From NCBI GenBank assembly GCA_004794785.1, contig SJOL01008406.1:1142213-1206212 (forward strand): 64,000 bases of DNA. The letters run 5' to 3'. Position 1 is the first letter of the stretch, and every line of letters starts with the position of its first letter. The translations under genes were made by a program, and so were the position numbers. The stretch comes from Opisthorchis felineus (lineage: Eukaryota; Platyhelminthes; Trematoda; Opisthorchiida; Opisthorchiidae). A model generated the notes under the pieces. That model saw only the letters and a list, made by a program, of their open reading frames with translations. It was not told the origin of the DNA and made no database searches. Below, in pieces: positions 22,661 through 33,862 of this stretch.

Positions 22661-25600
22661 CGTTAACGCCATCTTAATCTGCAGACATGTAATCCCTTTA
22701 AACAGGGAAGACGAAGAATGGCACTGCAATGACACGAATAATCCAAGCATTCCTGGTCAACAGAGTTGCGAAGATTACGCAATCAAAAACACAATGGAAA
22801 CATTTCATAACATGAACCAGAAAAACTTGGGTCCGTCATCCTATCACATTTGGTCACGTGATGAACAGTGAAGTGGCTGACCTCAGTCACAGTCACCAAT
22901 TATGCATTGAGCTAGTTAGGGTATTTATTTGTGTTGCCTGCTTGTAATACGTTCATCTAACGTTTGAGCGTTCAGCAGTACGTATGATTCGTTTTTCGGG
23001 TTGCCATAGAGATTTTCATCCCCTGTATACCACTGTCCATTGTGCATGGCATTCCAGTAGGCTCTTGGTGGGGATCAGAATACTTGATTAGAATAACAAC
23101 CGTTTATTCAAGAATTGATTTCTGTTATCCGAATTAGGGTGAACCGAACGAAGAAACATAACCCATGGTCGATCCTAAGTGACAGCACCAGTATGGTCAG
23201 CCTACAGTTTGCAACAAAGTACAAAATCAAGCCAAGCTGGTAGCTTGCCCCAGGTCCAGCCGGTGCAAATGTAACGATCGGTGATCTCGTAACAAAACGG
23301 TTAACTGGTTCCCTCTGGCCAGCTGGCTTATGACAATCTTCACGAAGCTTACCTTGCGGTATCTACAGCGCGTGGGTTCCGATGGCTCATCTGCTTTACT
23401 ATCTGTGGTTGTACCCTATTGGAAAATTTACTTCCATCTGATGCTCTACAGGGTTGTCATTACCAGCTTTACTAATACAGCTCGGTTGCTTCCTCACAGC
23501 ACCTTTTTAACCATCCATAGACCTGCATGACCATGTCGCACAATTATACACATACTCATACTGTATCATCCCGGCTAAGCGAAGTGAATCTGGGTATCCC
23601 AGTGGTTTTTTCAGCAACTGGTAAACACGCAAAGTGACCTTGAAATTACGGGAAAACTATATGTTGATGGTGCTCCAAACCGCTTTCCTGTGTGAATTCC
23701 CGCTTGGTGAACGGCCTAGGTAAGCCCTACCAGGCGTATAGGCACTAAGGTCAATGGTTCCCACTGAGATCCTTTCGGCGAACCTTGACACTTGTGGCCC
23801 CGCAGGACAGACTGTTCAGTCACGAACAGGGTACCGTACCAAACCGACGTCTTTGGAAAGTGGAAGCGGCTTTAGTAGTCTGTGGATGAGAAGCCCAATC
23901 AGGCACAGCATGAATGGAAAGACGATCCTAGGGGCATCCAAGTTGAGTCTTTTCGTTTATACAACCTGTATTTCGACTTCTGCTTGTAAAATGCCCACAT
24001 TCTCATGGTGGCTTGTGCCAGTGTGCCTAAAAAAAGACTTGCCTTTGGCCTGGACAACCGGAAACTAACCACTGTCCATACATTCTGGAGCAGGCTGCGT
24101 CATGTCTGCACAAATTCTAATCTGAGTTGCGTGCGATCTCGCTGATAGTGAGACTTGCCGTTGAGGTTTGAATACGTTGGGGCAGCAATGATGATCGAAT
24201 TTCTCAATACTGTACCCCTAAAAGGTAACCCAAAAAGCTTACAAGAAAAACCTAGTGTTGACTTTAATTCGTGATCACCAAGTGACGGGGACCTACTTAT
24301 AGGCCACCTTAACGGAGAGGCAGCTGACAACCAATAACGGAAATCCAACTTAGAGGGCTAACTTATTTCAGCAAAGGCTACTGACTTACAGCCCTTCTGC
24401 TGTGGCTAGTTTACGGCGAGTCTCCCTAAGGTCTTCTATTCCCAACAGAGTCCACTCCACTGAGAGGTTCACGACAGTGCTCCCCGGGCAATGCACTATG
24501 AGATCTCTCCGAAGAGGGACTAACTCAGAAGAGGCAAGTCACTCATTCTGCCGTACAGAGATTAGTGCACGATAAGAATCCTAACATGCTATTGGTTTGC
24601 AAGAAAGAACAGATGCCTCATACGTGACTATTGTGGTAGATGCCATATTTGGATCTACCTCCCAACACGCAGCGTGTCAGTTATAGAACCCACTTGAACG
24701 ACCTGTGAAGGTAGTGTCCAGTGGGAAATTATTAGCCTTCAGACGACCGTCATATGCGGTCATTTAACACACGGTTTCAGGTAGGGTCTCTGATCTATCG
24801 ATAGTATACATCATCAATTCAAGGGTATCTTGTGTTGGTTCGAATGATGGGACCCTAAAATTATAGAGGACAGAGGTCTTCGGTGGGAACTGAACGAAGT
24901 GGGCAGGAATGGGTAGTTACCACAAAGGCCCAGAAACAAGACGTTCACCGCCAAGGGCATCTAATTTAGCGAGTAAACGTTCAAAATCAAGTCGCAAAGC
25001 TCGGTGAACAAACTAATAACCGTGCAGCGAACTCGAGCTAATCTTTTCCTGTGCGACTGTCGCCTGAAGTCCTGCGTGGTTTCTAGACACTTGCAGCATC
25101 AACCAGGGCGCCGTTTTCTCCGTAGTGAATATTTTATCATGGATGGTCAGAAGTATGGTGGTTGGTGGGCACGCGTGTTATATACCTAAAGCAGTTTAGC
25201 CTGACACGCTTTGTAGCGCGTGATACAACGAACTAGCGGGTAGGTACTACCCAAGACCACCCCCGAGCTTTAGAGGCTTATCAGATAATAATGTCAGAAA
25301 GAATAAGATAAAAATAAAACTTCGCAATCCATTCAGCGGCAACCTATAAGCTTTAAGGACAGCAATACTTACCCAGTCTATCATGGCAGGAAATGAAAAT
25401 TGGCCGAATCTGTGTCCTCAGTCAGGTCAGTAAACACTCAGGTGCGTTGTGGAATAATCTATTGATGTATTGTCAACATAAATTCACTGAATGAAGTTTG
25501 ACCACACGATGTATCTAATGAAGGAATGTACCGAGCATAGTAGTTATTGACTGAGAAGGGTGGGTTAAAGGCAAAAGTCAATAAATCTTAGAAAGTCGGT

Positions 25601-26030
25601 ACCGAAGTAGTTGCTGCGGTCGTTTTTCGTAGTACAGTTATCTCTCGCTATCGCGATTCCGAATGTGCTTCTATGCGAGACGAGACACCTATCTCTACAG
25701 TCGACTTACCTAGCGAAATGATTGTATATGTTTGCAGACAGAGTCATCGTCACCATCGTTGACAGAAATACCAGATGAGAACACTGGCACTTCACTGCTG
25801 TACAACCATGTCATTTTATTTCAATAGGGCCTTGTAATGGAAAGAAGAAGGAAATGGGTCAGGGAGATGGACCTAGAGCTAGCCTACAACAAACATCCGA
25901 GGTGCCTACACCCCCAAAACTAAGGTAGAAACAGATAGCATGGACGTCACTGGCTTTGATTAGCAGCCATATCGTTCACTGTTCCAGCGAAGCACAAAAA
26001 GGATCAAGCGTAACTCATCCTGAAAGGCGA
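22661..26030. other. No supportable gene
   Basis: Frames at 23754-24068 (plus), 24100-24348 (minus) and 25004-25189 (plus) have no convincing splice sites or recognisable motifs. GAGAGG/AGAGGGAC motifs near 24.46-24.54 kb resemble the repeat at 8.57-9.1 kb. Confidence 0.35.
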
Positions 26031-26035
26031 AGGGC

Positions 26036-26700
26036 ACCAACAGCACTCAAACATCATTCATTCTCTTCTGCCACAACAAATTCCGTCCAGCTCTAAGTTT
26101 CCGCCACTTTGGGCGCGAAAAACAGCGCTCGTTTGGGCAGGCGGTAACTCGGCATGCGTAACACATGGTCCAACCACCTTAGCTTGCAATGCCGGATGCA
26201 CTCTTTGAGTGAAGTACCGTCTGCTTCACCCAGAACACGAACACCTGAACCTGGTCGCCTGGTTCCAAACTGTTGGTTTCAGCCAATTCCAGCTATGGTT
26301 TTGAGACATCGATGGTCAAAGACCTGAAGATGTCTCATCCTCCATCCGAAGTGACCAGCTCTTGCAGTGCACAACAATACAGCTCACTTTATAGTCTGAT
26401 ATATGCCTTCTTTGAGACCCAGTGATATGCCTTTCCGACGCCACAAGTGACGCCAATTGGGAAGAGAACTTCAGGCATTTGAGATTTGCCTGTTGACTTC
26501 GTCTGTCATATTAACGTCAGAGTTAATGTAACTTCCGAGATACGTATGACGTTCCACGTCTGAAACTTGGCAAAAGGTCTTTAGAAAGTAGTTGAAGTGG
26601 AATCATCCGTGACAATCCCATCATCAACAAGACCCTCCAAATAACTTTCGAAAGGGTTTTCCGATCAAGGATGCCCAGGTCTGTAGCTCTTCACACCAAG
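26036..26700 (-). pseudogene. RTE-like non-LTR retrotransposon, RT C-terminal region (degraded)
   Basis: The minus-strand translation, with several frame changes, gives the run typical of fluke RTE-type endonuclease/RT proteins after the catalytic motif: VERHTYLGSYINSDVNMTDE (about 26562-26500), VNRQISNA, LWRRKGISLGLKEGIYQTIK, HLQVFDHRCLKTIAGIG, LGEADGTSLKECIRHC, then KLRWLDHVLRMPSYRLPKRA and LFFAPKVAE (near 26110). Stops (for example at the W of GIGWNQ) and frameshifts show it is inactive. The catalytic YADD region and endonuclease domain are not visible. Family assignment rests on the LRWL.HVLRMP and VERFTYLGS.I-type blocks. Confidence 0.7.
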
Positions 26701-26960
26701 CACATACTGAATACCGAATGTCTGACGCGTGAAAACATTTGAGTTCTGCGATTAGTCGCTTAACAGGAAAAAAATCCTACTTTCTCTTTCTTGTGTTCCT
26801 TCTTGACCCGGATTCACGAGTAGGGTCACCCAAATTAGTCACATCTTTACAGTCATGTGCAAAGTACAGTTGGGTGCCCAACCAGAACATAAAGCCGATT
26901 TCAACTCAGGAAGTACTCCTACTCCATGAAATCAAATTGGGATGAAATTGGTAGTGGACT

Positions 26961-27295
26961 GTCAGCAATCCTGTAAGTAGTGTGTCCTGCCAAGAAAATG
27001 TACATCGATATCTCAAATATCATACTAACTGAAACTTGAAACTTTTGTGTGGCACATTCAGTTGAAGAATATCGTAAATGTGATTCAGCTAGGGTGCGGC
27101 TGAGTTTCCCGTGAAAATCAGTGTGCAAATGAATGTATTTCGCAAACTGTTTCCAATCTGGGTTCAAGTAGAACATGAGGTTGACGGAAACTTGGCCACT
27201 GCGCCTACCTGATGAACCTCAAGAATGGCGAAACTGGTCGTGTGCTGTCGAACGGTTTTCAGCAACCCTTCAAGTATTGTTATATCAAGAAAACA
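26961..27295 (+). mobile_element. Hammerhead-bearing repeat, most complete single copy
   Basis: Runs from a preceding-unit tail (CAGCAATCCTGTAAGTAGTG) through the unit start (TCCTGCCAAGAAAATGTACA), the ATATCTCAAATATCATAC segment, the body (CACATTCAGTTGAAGAATAT; GGGTTCAAGTAGAACATGAG) and the ribozyme at 27203-27246 to the tail (TTTTCAGCAACCC), and then the start of yet another unit (TATATCAAGAAAACA). It defines the order and the roughly 310-bp length of the unit and shows unit-to-unit junctions at both ends. Confidence 0.8.
27203..27246 (+). ncRNA. Type I hammerhead ribozyme, all core residues present
   Basis: Order: stem I 5' strand GCCTAC; CTGATGA core; stem II ACCT/TGGC around CAAGAA; GAAA core; stem III ACTGGT folding on itself; C at the cleavage position; stem I 3' strand GTGTGC. 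All invariant core residues and the GTC-type cleavage triplet are present, but stem II has lost its closing G-C pair and stem I has one mismatch, so activity would be weak at best. In other copies stem II is the perfect GCCC/GGGC and stem III is the palindrome ACCGGT, a length usual for forms that cleave as dimers. Confidence 0.7.
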
Positions 27296-27803
27296 TTTAA
27301 ATTATACCAATTTAGGCCTTAGGATAATACTCTTATCTCTATTGGATGTCGGCTTATGAAACTGTGGACTGTGTACATCTGGAATTTACTTCCCAGTCAG
27401 TTTTGCGGATCCTGAAGAACTACTTCACAAAGCTCGTGTCCCACTACTAACCACAAAACCGGTCATATAAGAATCAGGTAAGTTTCACGAAGAACTTTTC
27501 GGATCAAACAAAAACGAAATAGACACTAGTTGGTAAGGTTGAGCCCTTGAAATCGGTTGTGCCTTTTATTAAGGTCCATAGTTATAGCCCCTTTTCTGTC
27601 CAAGCAAACTCGGATTATATTTGTGCTCTTATGTCACAAGATCGTTTTCATACATCTGAAATCTTTTAGTGTTCTCTCGTCAAGCGCCATTCAGTGAGGA
27701 GCCGGTCCAAAAGGCTCAGAGTAAGAAATCACAGATTGGTAAAGAGACATGGCACGGGCTGCAATGTTGCTCCTGGACGCCTCAAAGTCAACAAAAACCC
27801 CAC

Positions 27804-28059
27804 CTCGTCAAAGATATCGATTAGTACCCGTTTGCTGATCTGGAGGTACGACGACCACTCAGATATGAACATAAGAGGGCCGGCTTTGCCGCGCTTCAGG
27901 AAAGTTTGCCGTGTGTAGGCACTAGGAATGATGTGGTAAATCCGGAAGGATATGGCGTATTCAGAAGTGATGGCCTGTTGAGCTATCGCTACACTGTTGT
28001 TTGCGTTATCATTCATATAAGACAAAGCATGTGCAAATCCACAAAGATCCATAAACCAA
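27804..28059 (-). CDS. Candidate internal exon (85 codons), unknown protein
   Basis: On the minus strand the acceptor CCCTGAATTTCCAG precedes a 256-nt exon that ends TTTGACGAG|GTGGGG. It starts with one base completing a codon (phase 2 in) and leaves in phase 0. The translation is convincingly protein-like: AHALSYMNDNANNSVAIAQQ, AITSEYAISFRIYHIIPSAY, TRQTFLKRGKAGPLMFISEW, SSYLQISKRVLIDIFDE. The mixture of amphipathic segments suggests a helical domain, but I do not recognise the family. No partner exon was linked. Confidence 0.5.
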
Positions 28060-28737
28060 CTGGAAATTCAGGGCAAGCTATGTTTCCTGAAAAAATCCAG
28101 ATTCCTTTCCCAGCTATTATTTACCTTGCACCTAACACTTCTGTGGTACAAGTCGAACTACTCAGTGACATTCTCTGACTGAATGAGATTCCCCCTCTTG
28201 TCTCTTTCCTACGTCTGACAGTGAGCAACTTTATCCGATTCGACACCTTGTTCTTGACGTCGCTTGCTTGTATATTCTACTTGATTGTGTTTTCTAGACT
28301 ACTTACATACATTTTTTGTCTAGAACATGGCCCCTATCAGTGCATCAAAATCCAAAGAATATGCTGGTCTCTACTGGCTTACCTGGGTTTGTCCACCCAA
28401 ATCCATCTGCAAGCAAACCACAGACTGCCTGGAGTTTTGTTTCGACCTGTTCTCTACTCACTCGGGTCTATTTTGTGTGGCGTGAAACAGAGGAGTTAAA
28501 GAAGGGTCTACAAAGTTGGAAAGCGAGATTATGTTAAAAGCTTATTATCACGTAGCAAACTAGAGACTGAACGCCTAAAACACCTGTACTTTGGAACCGT
28601 TTTGAAAAATAAAAGCTAGGTAAGATTTGGCGTGTCCTGGAGCAACTTTTTGGCAGCAGGCCTAGCGCGAGAGCTTGTGTGGAGAAACTTACTCTGGAAT
28701 TTGCTACCTTACACCCTTTTCTACGTCTCATGGTCTA

Positions 28738-28862
28738 CTCTGTCGCCTGTCCCCACATCCGATAATATCCAACGATACCTAGTGCAAATGAGACTCAACA
28801 ATGCTTGTGGTCTTGATAGGCTGTCACCGGTCATTTTGCACACATCTGCTCTCTTGACTTAA
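28738..28862 (+). pseudogene. Non-LTR retrotransposon RT fragment (finger region)
   Basis: Translation VPTSDNIQRYLVQMRLNNAC, GLDRLSPVILHTSALLT resembles the start of LINE reverse transcriptases, where an E..I...L..L...KA.G.DGL.P..L motif is typical; here NACGLDRLSP stands in for KAPGPDGLSP. It ends in a stop and no further RT motif follows, so it is a short dead fragment. Clade (CR1/Jockey-like) uncertain. Confidence 0.5.
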
Positions 28863-28889
28863 CACTGCTTATTAGAATAGCACAAACAA

Positions 28890-28955
28890 GAGAATGAGTC
28901 AAAGAGCATTTGAGTCTCTCGTTAACACTAAGCTAATCTGCAAATGAATGCGTGC
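28890..28955 (+). mobile_element. Hammerhead-repeat fragment
   Basis: Only a body piece remains (TGAGTCTCTCGTTAACACTA and AGCTAATCTGCAAATGAATG), directly after the LINE fragment. Confidence 0.45.
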
Positions 28956-29473
28956 ATCCTTGTTTTGTTCCCCACCTAGTGATTATTTACGTGAACGGGT
29001 TGAACGCCTGTATCCTGGAGGTAATGTTATACACACCGTCTTAAAGAAGCACCCTTGTCCCAGTTTGGCTCAATCGCACGCATATCATTCCTATTTAAAT
29101 CTTTTAAAAGAGCACTGTGGATAGTGTCGTTCCACACTTGACGCTGTGGCATTTGTTTTGCGTTCCATCACTTCTTAACAGAACATAAACGGTGGAGTGC
29201 TTCGCCTATTGTCTATTGATTATACAATAGCTCCCACGACCAATTCACTAACCGAATGCAGTACGCCTTCTACGGTGAAAATGCTTCTTCCCTGTTTCCT
29301 ACCAACTCCGATGTTCCATACGGAGTTATCTTGCACCCTGTCTTGTTTCCAGTCTATGTCGGAAAAAATTTGCAATATACTCGGCCTTGTGCCACCTTCT
29401 TATACTGGCATTGAACTGTAGACTGTGTTTTCCGGTAAAGGTTTACTGTGTTGTTTTGTTTTGTTTTGGACAG

Positions 29474-29609
29474 AAAGAACGGGGATACGGATGACGCAAG
29501 ACGAGTTTCACTGGGCCGACCGCATGGAGCGAAAAAAATATTGTTGCGTTTCAAGAGGAACGGTCACGATGACTCAAGATAACCAGCAACTGGACAAAAT
29601 CATAGACAG
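29474..29609 (+). CDS. Candidate internal exon (45 codons), unknown protein
   Basis: A textbook acceptor (a long T/G-rich pyrimidine tract TTGTTTTGTTTTGGACAG) leads into 136 nt that end ATAGACAG|GTTTTC. The exon enters in phase 1 and leaves in phase 2. In that frame it reads RTGIRMTQDEFHWADRMERK, KYCCVSRGTVTMTQDNQQLD, KIIDR, a polar and charged sequence typical of a soluble domain. A 66-codon minus-strand frame overlaps only its 5' half. No family is recognised; neighbouring exons were not linked. Confidence 0.5.
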
Positions 29610-30159
29610 GTTTTCTTTTTAAGAAAGTGAGACGATTGTACCATAAGCCGTCAGTCACATTTTATTAGGAAAGATATTTTCCTAAATTTTGAAGGCAACC
29701 CGTCAACACTTTGTTTCCTCTGTCTTGCACCCTTAAAGGGTGCGTGAATCCCAAGTTAGCAAACAACCAAAAGCTACAAAACCTCACTGCCGTCACAGCT
29801 CCCCAAGGTGTTAGTTGGCTTGATCGATAGTTTAGCATAGCAGTAATTTGTAATGTGTTAATCAGTTTCAATAGGCGCTGAGGGTAATAAGGGTGGTACA
29901 CAGCAGTAAACCACATACCAACCCAGATAGTAACTTTGTTATAATAACTTAACTCCAATTCTTACCCTTTTTAATTCCTATTCTTTTTCTCAGTGACTGG
30001 AATGAGCAGAGCGGACCACCGTGATGTAGGTTCACCATATTACTTTGTGTCTCAGTCACATATATTAAGGGCTATTGAACATCTAGGGCATTCATCAAAC
30101 ACTCAAAAGATCCCTTGAAATGATTCGAAAACAATAGGATTTGTGGACTGGGATTTCGT

Positions 30160-30345
30160 CCTGTAAAAGGGGCCAATTTATGCTGAAAGGCGGAGAGGCA
30201 CGGTACAGCTGTTTCATTCTCACCGGGAATATTCCTGGGTGCGAACCTCACGAAACTCCAGGGAGTCTCGAACCCGGGACCTCCCGGCTGACAGTTTGAA
30301 CATTGAACCGTTCTACTCACAAGCGGCTGATCAGCAGCTTGAATA
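30160..30345 (-). mobile_element. tRNA-derived SINE, family 2, copy A
   Basis: Minus strand: a tRNA-like head with GTCCCGGGTTCGAGACTCCC (B-box, near 30255-30275), then TGGAGTTTCGTGAGGTTCGC, a middle part with GAGAATGAAACAGCTGTACC, and TTTCAGCATAAATTGGCCCC. The same body occurs in opposite orientation at 30405-30555. Confidence 0.65.
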
Positions 30346-30404
30346 ACTCGCACTTAGAGAGGATCTATCGTCGCTCATTCTTCAATCACTGAAATCACAT
30401 CAAA

Positions 30405-30555
30405 CATGTTCAAACACTAGCTGGGAGGTCGCAAGTTCCAAACACCACGGAGTTTCGTGTGCTGTGCCCTGCTGATGATTCCCCATAAGAATGAGGCAGC
30501 TTTACAGTGCTTCTAGGCTTTTCAGCATAGATTGGCTCCACTTAAAGGGCAAAAT
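30405..30555 (+). mobile_element. tRNA-derived SINE, family 2, copy B (inverted relative to copy A)
   Basis: GGGAGGTCGCAAGTTCCAAA (decayed B-box), CGGAGTTTCGTGTGCTGTGC, AAGAATGAGGCAGCTTTACA and TTTTCAGCATAGATTGGCTC align with copy A. The two copies are about 60 bp apart, head to head, so a transcript through both could form a long hairpin. Confidence 0.6.
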
Positions 30556-30954
30556 CTCAGTTGAAAACCTCCATGCATCCTCATACTACCATCAGTTTGA
30601 TTTGTGTTAACTAGGGATAGAATACTTTGGAGGCAGAATATTTGTCATGTCAGCCCTAAGGAACTAAGTCTCGTCGAGGGGATATCCTGGTAAACTCCGA
30701 AAGTTTTTTCTCACGCAGGGAATAAAAATGTACGAGTAAATTTATTTTTCACTTCTGTATCTTTCCATCCTGGCATGCTGGCAAACATTTTAAAATGTTT
30801 GTATAACTTGATAGTGGGATTTACAATAGCGACGGTCCTGTTAGCTATCTTACTAAGGAACTTTCGAAATTTTTGGACGATATGATTTGTAAAAAGTGGA
30901 GGGGAATTCGGTAGTCGAAATAGTCCACCTAATATGAACTAAAAGATACGCCTG

Positions 30955-31060
30955 AGGGCGGACTCGATCCGCCTATCTCCCGCTTAGAAGTTTATAACAA
31001 GTGTTAATGCATCAGGCAGAGATGTACCCAATCAGCTATGAAGTTCAGGTGTATAGGCCT
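30955..31060 (-). other. tRNA-like sequence (pseudo-tRNA or SINE head)
   Basis: On the minus strand, TAGCTGATTGGGTA (A-box-like) and GGCGGATCGAGTCCGCC (B-box-like, with flanking complementary GGCGGA/TCCGCC arms as in a T-stem) are spaced like a tRNA with a long variable region. The acceptor stem does not pair convincingly, so I do not call a functional tRNA. A GTTCCAGTCCGCC element on the plus strand lies just downstream (31084-31096). Confidence 0.4.
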
Positions 31061-31890
31061 GGCGGACAGGGCGAGAGATCAATAGTTCCAGTCCGCCCTT
31101 GAAAATATCCTTCCGTTCATGCTATATGTAAGTAGATCTTTCATCTTAAGATACTGTTGGTAGTTACAGGAATTTTTGTCCTTGCTTGAAGGATAGGCAT
31201 GTATTAGATCACTGTATTGTACTTTATTATTGCATTGTGATCTGCTCCTAACCAAGCTCACCTGGTGCGGTGTTAGTGAGCAGACTAAGCTGAATAAACA
31301 GAATCACTCAATAAGGTAACTGTAATAGAAACAGGATAGTGTATAAGAACTCAAAGGATTTATTATTACTTGTGACTTTTTACCGAAGCTGATTGTGGAA
31401 GCAGCACGGACACGGGTCCGAAAATGAAAATTCAGGTGAGTTAATTAGACTGAACTAAAGTGAATTGACCATACTTCATAAATTAGGTTATTCCAGAGAA
31501 GGGAATTCGTGAAAACGGAATCAAGTTAGCCCCCTCGTTTGCGAAAAATGATGTTGCATTTCAAAACCATAAAAAGATAAACGTTAGGGAAAGAGTGAAT
31601 ATTGGCTTACTGGCACTGGCAGGCCATTTTATGATGTGAGTTTGCTTGTTCATGTCATATTCACTAAAATATTTAACAGCTGGTTTTGTAGAGTAGTATA
31701 ATGAAAAGTACCTTTGAATGACTGTTCTGAAGGCAAACTTTCCGGATTAAGTCTACTTAACAATGTCATTTTCAGGTACTCTAAGAACTGGACAAACTGT
31801 CGAACATCAATATACAAATTTTAAGCAGTAATTAAAAACAGACTGAATTCCCAAACTCGCTGCGAGTAAATAACGAAAAAGTATTATCAG

Positions 31891-32050
31891 GCTTTGGTGC
31901 TCCGCAAAGGTGTGCAAAGCCCTAACAAAACCAAAACCATCAGCATCATCAGGTACCCATCAGCCCAACTGCAGCAGTACACCGAGATCAATCAGAATCT
32001 CGAGAGGTCTAAGCGACAATATTTTAGAGATGTATTAACTTGTGTCTTAG
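31891..32050 (+). CDS. Candidate internal exon (53 codons), unknown protein
   Basis: The exon starts after GTATTATCAG (phase 0) and ends GTGTCTTAG|GTAACG (phase 1). It reads ALVLRKGVQSPNKTKTISII, RYPSAQLQQYTEINQNLERS, KRQYFRDVLTCVL, and codons in this stretch are more GC-rich than the flanks. A 102-codon minus-strand frame (32024-32332) overlaps only its end and is a weaker alternative. The acceptor has a poor pyrimidine tract. Not recognised. Confidence 0.4.
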
Positions 32051-33325
32051 GTAACGAATTGAATTTAAACGCCTCCAACGCCTCAAAGGGAACTCAGAAT
32101 TCGACGAAATTTCGTGACCATTTTTTCGGCTTGGCCCTCCAACTCGGAGATTCACACACAAATCACCCAGATGGCTACTGAGAAAGGAACGCTCACCAGT
32201 GGACACAAATGACACTCTGGCTTTCAATAAAGCTGTGTTCACTGAGTTCCCAACTTTGGCATATTTACACAAGCCCATGGTATGGGCATAAGTGACCTTG
32301 AGTTCAGTTTTGTTACCTCTTAACAAACTCACAGTGTGGGATATTCAACAGACTTTTGATAACTTTATTCAATAGTATGCTGTAACCAGCGCAATATGAG
32401 TGTATTTCAGTGATCGAACTGTGTGCATGATTTGCAAGAAAAATTTGCAATACCTTTGTTCACATCGTTCTACTGGGAATCCCTCAGGAAGTGGGTGATC
32501 GGGGTGGTCATTTTCCATTGGCGTAAAGCGGTTCAAGCGGAATGACCGCAGGCTGAGTCTTCTATGTGGAACAGTTTCTTATCTTCACTGAAGGAGCGTG
32601 CAAAATACAACGATTGGGAGTAGGTGCAGAATTTTTTCACAATATTGCTCATGGACGAGATGGTCAACAAGAAGAGTCGACACTCATACCTGGTTGTACC
32701 ACCCAGCCTAAGACACGAACTACTTTAAATAGACCCTCATACCGTGCTAAATGCCATTCAATCAAACATTGTTATGTGTAGAAAGGTTCGTTAGATCATA
32801 GAATCAGGTATTCGCTGATTGTACAAAATGCTGAGTGGACCTGGGAAAACGGTCTTTTTGATTGGCCCTATGATTATACGCAGGAATATAGGCTGGTGAA
32901 AAAATTCAAACGAATCCTGGTAACATCTCAGAAGAGGTAGAAAATTGCGTCACCAGCTGCTTCTTTAAATGCCGGAATTGTTGAAAGGTCTTAAAAATAG
33001 ACACAAGCCATAGATGGACATTGTATTTTCACTATAAATTTCAACCCGTAAATCCATCGAAAAACTAAACCAATGAGGACATTCAGGACGCTCAGTATTC
33101 CCAATTTACTGATTTCGTCCGTTGTAAAGGCTTTTGATTATACTGTAAATGCATCCTTTTCAAGAGAGCAGTGCTGACTGTCAGCTTGACCATCAGACGC
33201 ATGAAAAAAGACACAAGGCGGTCAGATTTCTGAAGTGGAAGCAAACGAATTAGTGTATCACGTTCAACTGCTTTTTGTCTTTTACTAAATCTTTTGTCAC
33301 TCGAAATCAGTCACAGGATTCCTAC

Positions 33326-33405
33326 AAATATTCTCATTTGCATATCAGTTTGGTTTTCACGGGAGACTCAGCTGAATCTTTCGTCTATGATATGATATGA
33401 TATGT
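33326..33405 (-). mobile_element. Hammerhead-repeat fragment
   Basis: TCATTTGCATATCAGTTTGG, TTTTCACGGGAGACTCAGCT and GAATCTTTCGTCTATGATAT correspond to the minus-oriented body. A short ATGAT repeat follows. No ribozyme. Confidence 0.6.
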
Positions 33406-33595
33406 ACTCACTAGTGGTAGAACATGACACCCATATAGGTGGACCACACGTACCGAACTATTACAGAAATGACGCCGGAAAACAGTTTCGGTCAAATGTG
33501 ACTGGTTTCGAATGCACTCTCAACTTGCCATATGATTGAACTAGCGATGCTGGGTGGTTAGTGAGACGGATTCAAACATCCAGACATTAGAGTAC

Positions 33596-33640
33596 CTAAT
33601 GTTTTCACCCGTTGCCACAACTCGATAGAAGGAAAGGATA
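33596..33640 (-). CDS. Minus-strand gene, exon 7 of the chain (15 codons)
   Basis: Exon SFPSIELWQRVKTL follows the acceptor TTGTGTTCCAG and ends ACATTAG|GTACTC, phase 1 in and phase 1 out, continuing the frame of the exon at 33731-33862. The 90-nt intron between them holds the (AAC)n tract (read as GTT repeats on the minus strand), which takes the place of the pyrimidine tract. Unspliced, this frame runs to a stop near 33558. The next exon further down was not found. Confidence 0.45.
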
Positions 33641-33647
33641 CTGGAAC

Positions 33648-33648
<1 letters not shown>

Positions 33649-33693
<45 letters not shown>

Positions 33694-33694
33694 C
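33649..33694. repeat. (AAC)n trinucleotide microsatellite inside an intron
   Basis: About 15 AAC units. On the minus strand they read as GTT repeats directly upstream of a splice acceptor of the predicted gene. Poly-Val and poly-Cys frames across it are artefacts. Confidence 0.95.
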
Positions 33695-33730
33695 GCAGTG
33701 GCTCACGCTTCCCCGATCGCCAACATTTAC

Positions 33731-33862
33731 CTTCGTGACCGTATAGTGAAAGCCTGTGACTGGCCAACTTGTATTCTTGATCTCCACCCAAATGGGATCT
33801 TCTGGACTGTGGTAGCAAAGCCGGTGTACAAAGCTGGAATCGTGTGTTATTCCAAATCTGCT
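33731..33862 (-). CDS. Minus-strand gene, exon 6 of the chain (43 codons)
   Basis: A near-ideal acceptor (TTCTTCATTTCTGTTTCAG) opens this 132-nt exon, and CACGAAG|GTAAATG closes it. In the phase inherited from exon 5 it reads QIWNNTRFQLCTPALLPQSR, RSHLGGDQEYKLASHRLSLY, GHE. A second frame (starting SRFGITHDSSFVHRLCYHS) is also open across the exon, so the choice rests on phase matching on both sides. Codons are balanced and no stops occur in either frame. The protein is not recognised. Confidence 0.5.
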
